NCBI GenBank assembly: GCA_905331475.1
Contig: CAJNYU010003070.1
Coordinates: 22,268 to 86,267, forward strand
Length of the DNA stretch: 64,000 nucleotides
Reading direction: 5' to 3'
Source of the DNA: Rotaria socialis
Lineage: Eukaryota; Rotifera; Eurotatoria; Philodinida; Philodinidae
Below are positions 22,872-36,100 of this stretch, in pieces; within the stretch, counting starts at the first letter, position 1; the number at the start of each line of letters is the position of its first letter. A program made the translations under genes and the position numbers. Below the pieces are notes generated by a model that searched no databases, was not told where the DNA came from, and saw nothing but the letters and a program-made list of their open reading frames with translations.

Positions 22872-25473
22872 TCACATTGGATCAGGACTAGCAGCACTGT
22901 CACTAATAATTATAACACTTGCTGTTGATGTATGTTGATCAATAAATGATTTGATGTGTGAACTCACTCGTTGGCCTAATAATTCATTCTAAATAGAAAT
23001 TTAAAATTTAAGACTTAGCAAAAACTGAATCTTGAATATTTTCAAATTTCGGTCTACTGATAAAAAAAAGATTTCTTAGGCAATATTATTTAATCGAAAC
23101 TGTCAAATGAATAATTATGTCCCATGCACCTCGTCCGATTTTTATCTTGTACGTACGTTAAGTGTCCAAGCAATATCAACATCGCCATTTGTTTCAATCG
23201 ATACACGCAATTGTTGATTATCAATATGTATAAGATTGTCCGATATAAGTATAATACGATGTTTTGATTCATTTTCATTACTATTCAATTCACGTTCAAG
23301 TAGTTGAATCAAAGAGACTAGTGTAATAGGTCGAATATTGATCGAAGATGGAAAACGTGAATGAAATTGAACCGTATGATGAACAAGACCCAATTCATTC
23401 ATCGCTGTCGATGGTCGAACAAGACGAAGACGCTGAAAATATGAACGAATTTCACTTTATCAAAGTATTACATAAATCATCTAAACGACTTACACCATCT
23501 TTAATTATTAATGTGCCGCGCATTTGTTTTGATCGTTTTTCAGATCGACTCACATCAGCAGTTTCTTCTAAAAATAAATCATATTGACAACTATGATAAG
23601 CAAAACTCATTTGAAATAGATGATTTTACCTTTCAATTGTTGAACAAGTCCTGGCTCAATATCAACTGGTACACCATGAGGAGTTGAAATGGTTACTGTT
23701 TCACCATTAGCTGGTTTATAACAAGGAATTTCTATATATACGAATGTTTTTGAATGTGAAAAAGAAAATTTTCTCTTAGATTTACTTAGTTCATCTTGAA
23801 CTCGTCCACGAAGAAAATCCATGACTAGATCTTCGCCATGAACTAAAACAACATTACTTGGTTGACACTGACGAATAATTTGTGTTATGCCTTTAGCATC
23901 GGCATGAGCTGAAAACGACATATAGTGAACTTGCATTTTCGCTTCAATTTCTTTTCCATCAAATAAAAAACGTCGTTGACCAAGTAATAATTTCGAACCG
24001 ACCGTATTAGCAACACAATATCCAGGAATAATAATCTATAGATATACAATAGTAAAACGATGAATGAAAATAAAACAAACCATATTCTTTTCATCGGGTG
24101 CCCATTTTTTAAATAAATGAAGTGAATAACCAGCATGAAGCATTCCAGGTGAAGCAAAGACAATCATGGCACCTGGTTGCTCTACATAGGATCGATCCCA
24201 TGGCTAAAAAAGTATAAATATTCATTTACCAAAGAAAATAACCTGTGCCGAATATTTTTCAAAAGATTCTACAGCCAAGCTCATTAAGAATCAAAAGAGG
24301 AATTTCTCAATCATTGAACTTTCTATTGTTATTAAAATAGCTTACTTTGATGTGTTTGAAATCGAAAATATTCTTTTGATGAAATGTTGATTGAATTTTT
24401 TCATTAGTCCATGAAACAAATAATGAATAATATGTATTCACTTTTTCCGAAAGTCCCGATGCAAAATAAATCGGTACATTCAAATTCATTCGTTCTAAAT
24501 ATGTTTCTAATAAAATACATAATTCTTGAGCGCGACCTACAGCAAAGACAGGCACAAGAACTTTGCCACCATGTCTAACACAATCAACAACTTTAGCCAT
24601 AAAATCACGTTCACGTGCACGCCGTGAATCGCGTACAGTTGAACCATACGTTGATTCCGTGATCAATACATCCGGTCGGCATCGATCGATATGCGCCGAA
24701 CCAAGATGACGATCCGCCGTTGTATTAAAATCACCGGTATAAACAAGAGTTTGTTGACCAACACGAATATGAAACATAGCTGCACCCAATACATGTCCAG
24801 CATAATATGCTTTTATCTCAAAATCGGTATCTACCTATGAAGGAGAGAATGAAAGCAAAATGAATTATTTTATACAAGATTTTACTTTGACAGTTTGTCC
24901 TAAACTAACAGGAATTACTTTCTTCATACAATTTTTGATATCGTCCGATGTGTATGGGCCTTGTTGTGTTGTCTTATCTGTTGTTACTTTTCGAAAATCT
25001 TCCTATAGATACAACATAGAATTAATTATCATCAAGCATAATGAGCAGACTTACTAGAAGTAGTGGACAAATAGCTTTCGTTGGATAAGTCATATACAAT
25101 GGACCATTATAACCAACGACTTCAGTCATATAAGGCAATGCTCCACAATGATCCAAATGGAAATGACTAAACAGGTTCAAATAAGAAAATATTGAAACAA
25201 ACATAAAAGATTATTTCAATACCTTATGATAACACAATGAATGTAGGGTGTCAATGGACCATCTTTACATATGACAGAAAAATCTGGAAATCGTCGCTAG
25301 AAAAATAAAGTAAATAAAATTTAAGAATAAATAGATAAGTTTCTCACATCATCGTAAAACCCCATATGAAGACCACAATCAAGCATAATATTTTTACCAC
25401 CCATGGTAATAAGTATACAACTACGTCCAACATCTTGACCAGCTCCTAATGGTAAAATACGAATATCAGACAT
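22872..25473 (-). CDS. INTS11: Integrator complex subunit 11 (RNA endonuclease)
   Basis: About ten exons on the minus strand, from 25473 ([20 protein letters not shown]) to TGA at 22872-22874. This is the metallo-beta-lactamase/beta-CASP nuclease that cleaves snRNA 3' ends and promoter-proximal nascent transcripts in the nucleus. Visible motifs: the zinc-binding [20 protein letters not shown], beta-CASP motif [65 protein letters not shown] and LVHGED. The catalytic His/Asp set looks complete. One 61-nt intron (donor GTAAGT after KDG, about 23453-23513) would otherwise appear as a frameshift. The last exon (about 22872-22990) ends [15 protein letters not shown]1 lies directly upstream on the same strand. 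Confidence 0.93.
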
Positions 25474-25867
25474 CTAAAATTATTAAAATTCACAATATTT
25501 TATTTCAAATGGTTATCAATCAGTCTGTCCATATATTTTCTTGACATTTTGAATATGATAATGATCAGAAATGCAATCTTTCAAATAGTCTTCCGTTGTC
25601 ATATCATAGTGAGAATTGTCACATCTATGAAATACTTCTGAGAAAACATTACCGTTGAACAACATAAACTTGTTACATATAATTTCTAGGAATTTATTTG
25701 TCCCCTTAAAAATTCTCAACGTGCCGTTATGTCATTCAAACACAAGATCCATAATATCGTATGGGAAGGATCATGAAAAACAGGCTAGAATCTATTTATT
25801 TAAGGGATTTCAAAAAAAAAGAATAAACAAAATTGAAAAGAGGCAAGATAAGTATGTATGTATGAGT

Positions 25868-26246
25868 CTACATATTCCAAAGGTTTCGGAGTTTGACCAA
25901 TGTAGGACGTTCATCGATGGCTTCAACACCCTAAAACAAAAAAACTTTTTACTTTTTTTAAATTCATCTTCGAAATTCGAATATACATACACGAGGGTAA
26001 TACTCATTTCCTGTTATTCGCCGATCTCTTAAATACATATAATAATCTCGATCATCTTTCATCATATTTTTTGGTCCATATTTCTAATCAAAGAAAAAAC
26101 AATAAATCACAAATAAACATAAAAAATGTCGAATTTACTTTTCCATTGAGAAAAAACCAATTGCCTATGTAGATAGTAGGCGCTGCAATGAGAAGAAGTG
26201 GACCTGCCGTAAGAACAAGCGATGGAATAATTTCAAACCAAACCAT
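25868..26246 (-). CDS. NDUFA1: NADH dehydrogenase 1 alpha subcomplex subunit 1 (MWFE)
   Basis: Three exons, 26246-26139, 26083-25991 and 25930-25868, giving about 87 aa. The N-terminus MVWFEIIPSLVLTAGPLLLI matches the MWFE signature of this small accessory subunit of mitochondrial complex I: one membrane helix with a short polar tail. The tail reads DRRITGNEYYPRGVEAIDE, matching the family's conserved DRRISG..GLE.ID pattern. It is an inner-membrane subunit needed for complex I assembly. It lies about 400 bp upstream of INTS11 on the same strand, each with its own start and introns, so an operon is not implied. Confidence 0.9.
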
Positions 26247-26810
26247 CGTTATCTAGAAAAGAGTCAGAAGACATTGAATCACAGTATAAGATGATATGTT
26301 AATGACTAGAAACAATATAGATGATACAAGAGAATTTTCTTTCTATACAAGATATGATGTTATAAAATAACTTACTTGAATTACATGAATACATTTTCAA
26401 GTAAGGAAAATGTCAAAAATACAAAAAAAATGGCACGCATTATCTGACTAAATATGGTTACAGTTTCATGAATATCAACGAATCTTTACTGAGCAATATG
26501 AAATTTTAAATTAATATTGTCACTCTAAGTGAAGTAATGTTATCAAATTTTAATATCAATTTTGTCGATAGAATGAGTAGATAAATTCGTCAATAAAACT
26601 AATGTTTTTGATTAAGCAGTTATTACATCAAAATATTGAAAATAAATGAACCATGTATCAGTGAATAGAATATAATATTTAGTCATCTATAGAATTAGAT
26701 AATCTACTATTAGACTATATGTATCTGACAAATGATGAATGGATTAAAACTAGAAGTATGGATGTTTTAAACACAGAAGAAGAAAAAAGAAGAAAAGAAA
26801 ATAAACTAGA

Positions 26811-27873
26811 TTAGAAAAGTCTTGGTCGTTTATCAGTACTGGTTGAACTATGATTAGGTGAAGGTAGAGTTCGTTTGAGTGATGATGATGGTGATGAAAA
26901 CAACTGTTTTATAACGCCACTAGCCTTTCGTGGTGTTATTGGTGGTTGTTGTTCATCTTCAGATATTGTATTAGATGTTTTCTGTTTAGGAGAATCAATA
27001 AATAGACGACGTCGACCCTCTTAAAATAAATAGAATTCAAATTGTTTGGTATTACTCTGTTTTGAAATATCAGTAATTTTTGATAGCATACTTTCATGTG
27101 ACTGTGATGATGAAAAAGGTTTCGATAAAATTGGTTGAGATGATGATAGTATTTCATTTGATTTAGGTGAATACTTTTGTGCTTCTCGTACAAAACGTCT
27201 TAAAACATAATTACAGCGAGATACACGATTGACTACTTGAGAAAGATGAAGAGTAGTTGGTTTATTTGATTGATTATCGAGAACGGGAACATTGTATACT
27301 TATAAAAGAAAAATAGAACCAATAAATAATAGTTTCTTTTCATAATTACAAAACCTTTTCTTTTCATATACGTACAAGGAGTTGTAGAGCGAAGACGTAG
27401 AGAAAGTCGTTGAATTTCACGTGCCATTATATCTGCTGGCAACATATCACTTGTCTCGTCTTCTTCTTTGACTGGAGTTTCTTCTACGAATTCATTTTCT
27501 TCCTTTATTGCTTGTGATGATAACGCCGTATTTGAAGCATCGATATCAAACGAAAGCTTTTTTATTGGAATTATTTTCACAGGTGTATTTTCTACATTTG
27601 CTAATGATGGACTAAGAAGGGGGGAAAAGTATCGCACTATTACTTGAACCATTCAATGTTAAACTAGTTTTACCTTGTCACTGGTAATGGTTTAAAACTC
27701 ATGGTTCGACTAAAAGTTGTCGTAGTCGACGTTTTAACATTGATCATTTTACGGTTTTTTGTTAATTCCTGTTGTAGTGAAGAAACATTTCGTTGAGAAT
27801 ACGAGCGTCGAGATTTAGACGATGAAGCTGATGCTCGATCCGAAACTAAGTCGAATTTCAATCGATCAGTCAT
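26811..27873 (-). CDS. Unidentified, probably nuclear, Ser/Thr-Pro-rich protein
   Basis: Four exons. Start MTDRLKFDLVSDRASASSSK at 27873; stop TAA at 26811-26813. The protein is mostly low-complexity and charged, with many Ser/Thr-Pro sites (ENTPVK, EETPVK, RSTTP, YSPKS, ITPRKASG, LPSPN) of the type phosphorylated by cyclin-dependent kinases. One possibly ordered segment is present, LSQVVNRVSRCNYVLRRFVR. Basic patches (KSRRS, EKGRRRL, KRPRLF at the C-terminus) suggest nuclear localisation. The third intron (donor GTATGC, ~72 nt, ending TTTAAG) removes an in-frame TAA. No family recognised; a cell-cycle or chromatin regulator is a guess. Confidence 0.6.
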
Positions 27874-28141
27874 CTCTGCCTTGAAATTTACTGAAGTAGA
27901 CTTATATATTTACAGATGTTTCTTCAACGTAAAACAATTACATTGAGTAACAATAATGGAATAACGTATTTCATGCCAGTTCATCCATCCATTCGGTATG
28001 GTTAGTAACAAATCAAATCAATGTAAAATCAGATGTCGCCCCAAAAGAAGTGCTGACAGAGAGAGACATCACATATTCATGAATGATATCAAGCCCATCT
28101 GTTGAAGTACCAAGTGCACATATATTCATTGATATGAATAT

Positions 28142-28499
28142 CCCAGGTGAATGAATCCGACAGTGAGTCCTATCGGATCTTATAGGGTACGACAAGCCGA
28201 CAAAATCTGATCAGATTCCTGACCACGGATCTACTAACGGGTCCGACGGAAAAAAACATTTCTTTAATCACCAATGAATAAGCATACGGTGCCAACAAAA
28301 CACATGGGTCGAATGCTTATGTTGGATTTCGTTAAATTACGATGCTGGAACCTATCGGATTCAAACACTAGGGCTCCGATTGTAGGTCCCACACTCGTAT
28401 ACCGATAGGATTTCGTCGATTTAATGAAATCCATACTATATCCGATAAAATTCAGACACGAATCCGATAGGATCCCACTATCGGAATCATTTTCATGGG
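28142..28499. mobile_element. Palindromic MITE-like element (358 bp)
   Basis: The left end CCCAGGTGAATGAATCCGAC and the reverse complement of the right end CCCATGAAAATGATTCCGAT form a long imperfect inverted repeat that extends through AGTG..CCTATCGGAT. Flanking bases give at most a TA dinucleotide, so the superfamily is unclear. Confidence 0.65.
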
Positions 28500-28677
28500 T
28501 AGGCAATAGAACAAAAAAAATAGTCATCGATAATAATGAATATCAATGGCATACGAAATGTGCCTTTAAAGCTTATTCATATATCTATTTGTAGGAAGAA
28601 CATATTAGTTATTCTTTTCTGTGCTGCAGTATACATGCCATGTGACTTCATAAGTCACGAAGGAAAATAAATAAAAG

Positions 28678-28975
28678 CCCAGGTCGTGGACGTACGGCGG
28701 GAAACGGCCGGAAAGCGCTGGAAAGTGGAAGCAGTATTCCAGTTGGAAGTTACCGGATTTTCTTCCTGTAGATTCCGATCAACTTCCAGATGTAAAACAC
28801 AGAAAACTGACCGGAAAACACAGGAAACTGACCGGAATCCACAGGAAAAAATCCGGTAACTTCCAACTGGAATACTGCTTCCAGTTTCCAGCGCTTTCCC
28901 GTGCTTTCCGGCCAGATACGGTGATTTTTCCGCATCTTTTCGGCCGGTTCCTACAGTATCCGCCCTCCGGAATCA
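28678..28975. mobile_element. Fold-back element, CAGGTC family, copy 1
   Basis: Ends CCAGGTC / GACCTGG. The interior is a large palindrome around GGAAGCAGTATTCCAGTTGG and its reverse complement CCAACTGGAATACTGCTTCC. It is much more GC-rich than its surroundings. It shares its core with the element at 30087-30386. No convincing target duplication. Confidence 0.6.
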
Positions 28976-30086
28976 TTGACCTGGAAGCGATAATAAAATT
29001 TCTCATCGTTATATTTAATTCATTGAAATACATATGTAAGAACGTATAAATTAATTTGCTTTATTTTTAATATTATCTCCTTCGAATAAATGGTATCTTA
29101 GATCTTCGTAACAAACTTGGAAAAGCAATCAGAAGAATAGCCCAAAAACATTAGCCACGACACATGAAAGAGGGCATGCATCGAACATTATAATTAGGAG
29201 AGTGTAATGATCTCCGTTAAACATATTTATGAAATGTGCAAATCCTCTACGAATACTGTGTTTCATCACATCACATTGCTATTCAGTTCAAGAAAAATTA
29301 TTTTTTATTGGCAAGTTTGAATTCACCGAAAGTTCATCACATGTATGCCAGCAAAAAAAGTATATACGTACGTTCATGTTAATCTAATATTTGTGTATGC
29401 ACGCTTGGTATCATGCTCAAACATGTTATAAGACACCCAATTTTATCGATTATTATGCTCATTTCACTGTCACTTCTGATTCTGATTTTCAAGTTGAAAT
29501 TACGTACTATCAAACACAATATCACTGCATAAAGCAAACTATCTGCACTCAAGGAGGATGTAATGTTTACAAACATGTTGTCAATGTCGACACAATGATA
29601 TATAGAGTGCAATTCATTTTTTTTTAAATTAGATGTTTCATGATGAAGCTTGCCTAGGTAAGACTTAGTAAATAGACTTCTACTTGACTTGTCGAAAGGT
29701 CTACAAAGAAGGATAACCACCAATTTTCTTTTTGTAGCCTCCTGATGATTTTTGTGTCGTTTTGATTTGTTGAACACTGAAGCACTACTATGTAGCTTTG
29801 ATGAACATAAACGTATTATGATATCAGGAAAGAAAGTTCCTTCAAAGCATAACTTGTTTTCGAGACGTTGAATAAAACTTAAAATGCCTCTAATTCGTTA
29901 CATTAATAACATAACAGGAACGAACATCTTGAGTTAAAACAGAGAGGTTGGCAAATAATAGTGGTAAATAGAAATATTACAGAAACTCTTATATACACAT
30001 ATATAAGCTTTAACAATATCGATATGTTTTAGAATCAATATTGCCTTTCTTAGAGACCAATAAATGGCAAAATACTATCAGAACCA
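28976..30086. other. Intergenic between two fold-back copies
   Basis: AT-rich. A 132-codon minus frame (29379-29777) and a 78-codon plus frame overlap here, but neither has a recognisable domain. Confidence 0.45.
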
Positions 30087-30386
30087 TCTCAGGTCGAACA
30101 GTTCGGCCTGGAAACGGTCGGTTTCGAGTAGTTCCGTTGACTTTGTGAAAGCAGTATTCCGGTTGAAAAATTTTCCGTTTTTTGCCGGTGACTTCCGATC
30201 AATTCCTGACAGAAAGCACCAGAACTTGGCAGAAGTCCCCCGGAAAAGCCCGGTCGTATTTTTGACCGGAATACTGCTTCCATGTTCCAGCGATTTCCCG
30301 TATTTTCCTGCAGGATATGGTGAGTTTCCCACATATTTTCTGGAGTATCCTACGGGATCCGGTGGCCAAAATGTTCGACCTGAGAT
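30087..30386. mobile_element. Fold-back element, CAGGTC family, copy 2
   Basis: The left end ATCTCAGGTCGAACA is matched exactly by the reverse complement of the right end. The interior again has AAGCAGTATTCCGGTTGA and its inverted partner GACCGGAATACTGCTTCC, so this is a diverged second copy of the 28678-28975 family. The overlapping open frames on both strands simply follow the palindrome. No clear target duplication. Confidence 0.7.
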
Positions 30387-30391
30387 ACACT

Positions 30392-31519
30392 GTTCATGTA
30401 ATACTTCACTCATTGATAAAGTATGAAGAGTGATGCGCATTGCTACAAGTACAGTCATAATCAATTATTGTTTTGAGTGCGACAACGAAATATTTTTACA
30501 ACTTTTTCTATCATAGATATTTTCTATTCTTCTAGTTAGTGTGTTCAGACTGTACAAGCAATAAAAAGTATGATCAAAAATATTAGCTTGATTAACGTAA
30601 CCGCTATATTGTATCCCGAACCTTGGTAATAGAAGAAAAAGAAGCGATACAGCCATCACCTATTAGACTGATGATTTCCAATTATCTGATCTTCAAATTC
30701 GTTAATAGAAAATGTTACAAATTATTAATGCAAGACTAGACGTGTATTATATGACAACTTTACAATACTGCTAAAAATCAATTAGACTGCTAATTTACAG
30801 CCAGTCCGAGTGTCAAAATCTGAATTATAAGCATATTTAAGTGATTTCCTTATTTACTTTTTTTGTGTTCAAAACATTCATTTTATCATTTTCATGTCAT
30901 CTTTTGTTCGGGTTGATGGATGTAGGTAATCCGTATTTTTGCTGTAACTGTGTCGAATACAGTCTGTTAACACACATGGCGTAAACGGTTATATACTGAG
31001 TGTATCATTCAACTTTGATAATCTCTTCGAATGCGTCCACTGTTTAACTTTTTTATGATTGAAATCGAGAGTGAAAAAATGTTAGTTAAAAATGTGATAC
31101 TGTTTAATAAAATTTCACATGAGAATATAATTTCTATTCTTCTTTTTTTGTGCAGTTTTACTCTAAATTTTAGATTGCGTTTTTTACTAAAATTTTGACT
31201 CATTAAAGATAGCAATCAACCATCTATTTATTAAATTACACTCTTTATATCTGTATAACTCATCTTGTGATTGATACTAATATGTTATTCTCAATACAAA
31301 ATGAAATAATCGCAGTAACGCAAAAATAGCCGGCACATATCGAACGAAGTTCACAAACTGTATCATTTTTACGAAAAGAAGTTACATAAGAATTCAATGT
31401 TTTCTATATTTAAAAGTATGAATAAATGTTTTGAAATTTGTTATCTTCATTAAAAAAAAAATTCTATGAATCGAATTAAATTAAAATTTAAGATATAGTT
31501 GTGAAAATGCCTTTTAATG
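30392..31519. other. Intergenic, no supported gene
   Basis: AT-rich spacer downstream of the minus-strand SDR gene. Frames of 64-68 codons here have no recognisable features. Confidence 0.5.
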
Positions 31520-32500
31520 TTAGTTAATGAGTTGTTTCCGTAAACCAGCAGGTGGAGCTCCTTTTAAACTCGGCCGAATCATAACATAATCAGTTAGCCA
31601 AGCTGGCATTGTTGATAGTGGAAACATGATGAAACTAGATTGCCATCCTGGCCGGTAACGAATTTGTGGAGCTGTATTCATAACGCCATGCTTAAGTGCT
31701 TGTACTACTTTGGCAGGATTTTCGGCGTATCTCATGAATAAATTATTTGCAGCTTCATGAGCATGTTCCTTGAGAACATCTTCACCCCATCGCTCTTTGA
31801 CATCGCCTGCTAATCCTTCCCATAATTTACGTATTCCTGTATCATGTCCCTCAACGATATTTGTACGCATAAAGCCTGGTTCAATAATACTGACACGTAA
31901 ATTCCATACAGCCATTTCACGACGAAGACAATCAGAAAATGATTCGAGAGCATATTTTGATGCTGCATAAGCTGACATGCCTGGTTTAGTTAAATAACCA
32001 GCCACAGAACAAATATTAATAACACGTGAATCTTGTTTGGCAATCAGTAATGGTAAAAACTTTTTAGTCATCGCAACATGCCCAAAAAAATTTACATCCA
32101 TCACTTTACGTATAAATTCTACTGATGTCCAATCAATCAATCCAGCGGCACCTATACCGGCATTATTAACAAGGCCATGAAGTACTTTTGTTTTAGCACT
32201 AATCATTTCATACGCAGAATCAATATCTTCTTGTCGAGTAATATCTAATTTAAAAACAGTTGCTCGTGATGATAGAATTTTTACTAGTGAATCTTGATTA
32301 TTTGGATTATAAATACCAGCTAATATATTGAAACCTTGTTGGTCTAATTCAATTGCTAATCCATTACCAAAACCAGTATCACAACCACTAATCAATACAT
32401 ATTTACCATTAGGATTTATATCTGGTGCTGGATTTAAACGTTGATAGACTCGATAAAATACATAAGCGAGTATTATTAAACCAAGGAACATACACATCAT
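31520..32500 (-). CDS. Short-chain dehydrogenase, SDR9C / retinol-dehydrogenase-like
   Basis: A single uninterrupted exon of 326 aa. The N-terminal ~20 residues are a membrane anchor (MMCMFLGLIILAYVFYRVYQ). The Rossmann fold follows, with the cofactor motif SGCDTGFGNGLA near residue 38, in the form typical of SDR9C enzymes (retinol, 11-cis-retinol and 17-beta-hydroxysteroid dehydrogenases). Then come LVNNAGI, INICSVAG and the catalytic SAYAASKYALESF (Tyr and Lys present), and VSIIEPGFMRTNI. Length and layout match the family (~317 aa). Likely an ER-bound NAD-dependent oxidoreductase acting on retinoids, steroids or similar lipids; the substrate cannot be told from sequence. No introns, unlike most neighbours. 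Confidence 0.88.
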   Translation of the reverse strand: MMCMFLGLIILAYVFYRVYQRLNPAPDINPNGKYVLISGCDTGFGNGLAIELDQQGFNILAGIYNPNNQDSLVKILSSRATVFKLDITRQEDIDSAYEMISAKTKVLHGLVNNAGIGAAGLIDWTSVEFIRKVMDVNFFGHVAMTKKFLPLLIAKQDSRVINICSVAGYLTKPGMSAYAASKYALESFSDCLRREMAVWNLRVSIIEPGFMRTNIVEGHDTGIRKLWEGLAGDVKERWGEDVLKEHAHEAANNLFMRYAENPAKVVQALKHGVMNTAPQIRYRPGWQSSFIMFPLSTMPAWLTDYVMIRPSLKGAPPAGLRKQLIN

Positions 32501-33199
32501 TTTTCTTTTAAATTATTTATTTAGACACAATATAAGGGACGGGACAAAATCAGGGGTTCGCGTTTCAATGATAAGGACAAAAAACGCGAGAATAGCATAC
32601 CGACTTTTATTTTATATTCGTTTTTTTACTGGTATTTTTCTTTTGGATTCTACTCCTTTCTATTTACTTTGTGATAAATATTTGACACGGTAAACTGAGT
32701 GAGTAAAGTATTGTTCGTATTTTGTCATCCTTTTGAAAAACAAAATGGAGCCCATAAAATTCTCAAACTGAAAAATTTACAATGATAAAATAAATTCTAT
32801 GCTCTCTCTCTCTCTCTTGTCATAAATGTTTTGATGAATAAGTTTAAAATACATCAAAATTAATTCTTGTTAAATAACCAGAAATCCATGGAACTTTTAA
32901 ATGTTCAAATGGTATTTTTGTTACTTATTTTATTTTGTAGGGAAAAGTTTGATTTGTTTCTTTTTCTCTTCTACGTACTGTATAGTTAGAGGAAAGTTTC
33001 CGTCTTCAATGGGCGTCATTTTAAGTAAAATTTCATAGCAAAATTTGTGTGACAACATTGCAGTTAAAATACAATATGAAATCGATTAGATATAATATTA
33101 TTAAATATGCTATTACGAATAGGAAAAAAGACATTGTCACAAATTGAATATTCATTGTTTAAACATGTTGCGTAGTCTATACAAATCTGACTCTGATTG
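32501..33199. other. Intergenic with (CT)n tract
   Basis: Spacer between the SDR gene and the 3' end of the ABCA gene. A (CT) run of about 14 bp lies near 32803-32817. Confidence 0.5.
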
Positions 33200-36100
33200 C
33201 TAAACTATGGCATCGAGAGTATGTTGAAATCCGAGAAATATATGTTCTAAGGATGTTAATTGTACTGTATAATTCGATGCAATAATATTTTGTGCAACCA
33301 GATCTTCTAATATTTTGAAAAGATTTGATAACTGATTTTTTGGATAAGTATATTCATTAGTATTATCAACACGTTGCAATAGTGGTATATTAAATGCCGA
33401 TTGAAGTAGTGTTAATCTTATGCGATAATCATTACCATATTTATTTTTCAGATGTCTAGGTGAACCTAAACATCTTGCATTGCCACGAACAAGAATCGTG
33501 AGACGATCGCATAATTGTTCACATTCAAGCATTGAATGCGAAGCAAATACAATAGATGTATCAACTGGCCGATTTTGTAATATAAGCCGAATATGACTAC
33601 GTATCAACGGGTCAACTTTAGCTGTTGGTTCATCAAGTAAGAGAAGTGTAGGAGAACCAATAAGACATAAAGCTAAATGAAGACGACGACGAGTTCCACC
33701 GCTTAAATGTGATATTAAACGATGGCGATATTTTTCAAGTTGAAATTGAGATAAAAGTAAATTATTTATTGATGATGGATTAAGACCATGAATACGACAT
33801 ATATAATCGATGGATTTTAGAACAGTTAACGCTGAAAAAGTAATATCATCTTGTGGACAATAACCAATTAAATCTTTATTATTCTTATAGATATGTCCAT
33901 GCGAAGGTTGTAATTCTCCGACTAACATTCGAAAAGTTGTTGTTTTACCTATATCGGATAAATGAAAAATATCATCTATGTGTTATTTTAAGATAAAATT
34001 CTAATCTGACTCGTTGCAAGTCGAAACCAAAACTTCTGATTTCTTAACTCGTAATTCTTTACTAAAAGAAAAGATAGCTAAGTATTCTTTTTCTTTAATT
34101 CGAAATCATCGAATCTTCAATTATGAAGCTCGATTTCGAATTTACCTTAATGATTCAACGCTTCGCTATTCTCGATATGAGTCATCCTACACTAGATGAT
34201 TACTAAATGTTTCTTTTGCTCAGACAATACTCTAATCAGATAGATCGTAATTTTCGATAATAGAAAACCATTTCTCAAACTAGATCAAACTCGATTTTCT
34301 TTTCAATTATTTGAAACATACCACTTCCATTGAATCCTAAAAGTCCAAAACATTCTCGATGCGGTACAGCAAATGTTAATCGATTAACAGCTGGGTTTAT
34401 AGAGCAATGGTAATATTTAGAAATATTATCGATAATAACAGCTTCATTTTGTTTTTCTTCATGATTCATTGTTTCTATTCGTTGTCTTTCAGTTGTAACA
34501 TCATTATCTTCTTCTTGTTGATTGATTGCGCTTTGTGTACAAAAACCGAATATTGGTAATTTCCATGTATCAATAAAAATTAGTAGAATAAAATAGAATA
34601 TAAATTGACCAATTAATATTAATATATGAATAAGTAATTTATGTGGGTAGTGTTCATTTGAAAAATGTTGATTGTCCAAAGGTGAATCATCAATTGAGCA
34701 TGAATATGGCCGAAGGATAGTTACCATTAATGTAAATACATTAATATTAGGAAAAATAATTACGAGTGCCCATTTTAAAAAATGTATAATTGCAGTAATA
34801 GCATGACGACCACGAAAAAACTCGATAATTACTCTAAACGTATAGAAAAAATGAGTAAATTGAAGAATTAATACAATTATCGTAGCCCCTAATATTGGTG
34901 ACTTGAAAAGTTTAGCTATCAAGTAAATAAAAGGAAGATCACCAATGAAAAGCAATGGTGCCAATGCGAAGAATCGACCATTAAATGTTGATGAATGAAC
35001 AAAACGTTCAATCAGAATAAGAATAAGAGTCCATATGAGACACAGAACAAGATCACTAAGAAATACGATGGTCCAATGTATTGATGAACGAAGACCATGA
35101 ATCAATGAATATGAATGAAACCCTAATGAATGATCTTGAATAATTAATGCAGCACAAATAAGTAAGATCGTTGAAAGAAGAAGAATTGCTAGATGAAGTC
35201 TCGGTGGTAATGTATAGAAACAATAATAAGTTGAATCCTGGTCCAACAGCGAAAAATTAGGCAATGAAAATGAAAAATCAGCTTCGTTATTAGGAATTAA
35301 TTTGAATGGAATAAGTGTATAATTATAAAACGATATGTATACGGGAAGACATGATGTAATTACATTGTATAAGAATGGCGATGGAACATAGCATTCAAGA
35401 TGATTAAGCGATGATATTCGAAGACCAACGAGTGTTTTATAACGATGATTGTCTGATTGCCATGTTCTTAATCCTATAAAAATGAAGATTGAATCATTTT
35501 TATTTATATTTTCGTATTAAAAAAATCAGTTAAAGCAAGTCATGAGAAATCGCCATAAAAAATAGTGCAGCTATTGTCTTGATTATTTCTTTACTTAATA
35601 TTCCAAAACTACAATAGATTCTGCAAACATAAGACTATTGCAGTTAGAACCAATTGAATTAATCTAGACGGAAGTATTATCAAACTACACACACACGTAC
35701 ACAAACACAGACCAATACTCCTCTTTTGTAAATCGGTGACTGTTGTACTCACCAGATAGATACCGTTCAAAATGTTGTGCTGAATAAAGTGATGGAGTAA
35801 ATTTTGCATCAAGTTTTTTCAATGGTAATTTTTTGATTAAAGCAGGACTTGATGAAATAATATAACGAATATGTTCTGCAGTTGATGCAGGCGTTGAACT
35901 CGAGGATGGCATATATAATGGTGAAAAAGCATAAAGTACATAGAAAAGTAATATAATTGGTAATAAACGAGCTCGTTTTAATAAAACATTGCCTCGGCGA
36001 ATTAATACACCGATAGCTTGTTGAGACCATAGATAACTTTTATTAGTACTTGTTCGTGCATCGAATAGTGTATTTATTGATGATTTAACAGTGCTTTCTT

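Noticed and set aside
29379-29777. 132-codon minus-strand frame
   Set aside because: No domain, no neighbouring exons with matching splice sites, and an overlapping antisense frame of similar quality; treated as chance.
30064-30464. 120-128-codon frames on both strands
   Set aside because: They follow the inverted repeat of the fold-back element 30087-30386 and mirror each other.
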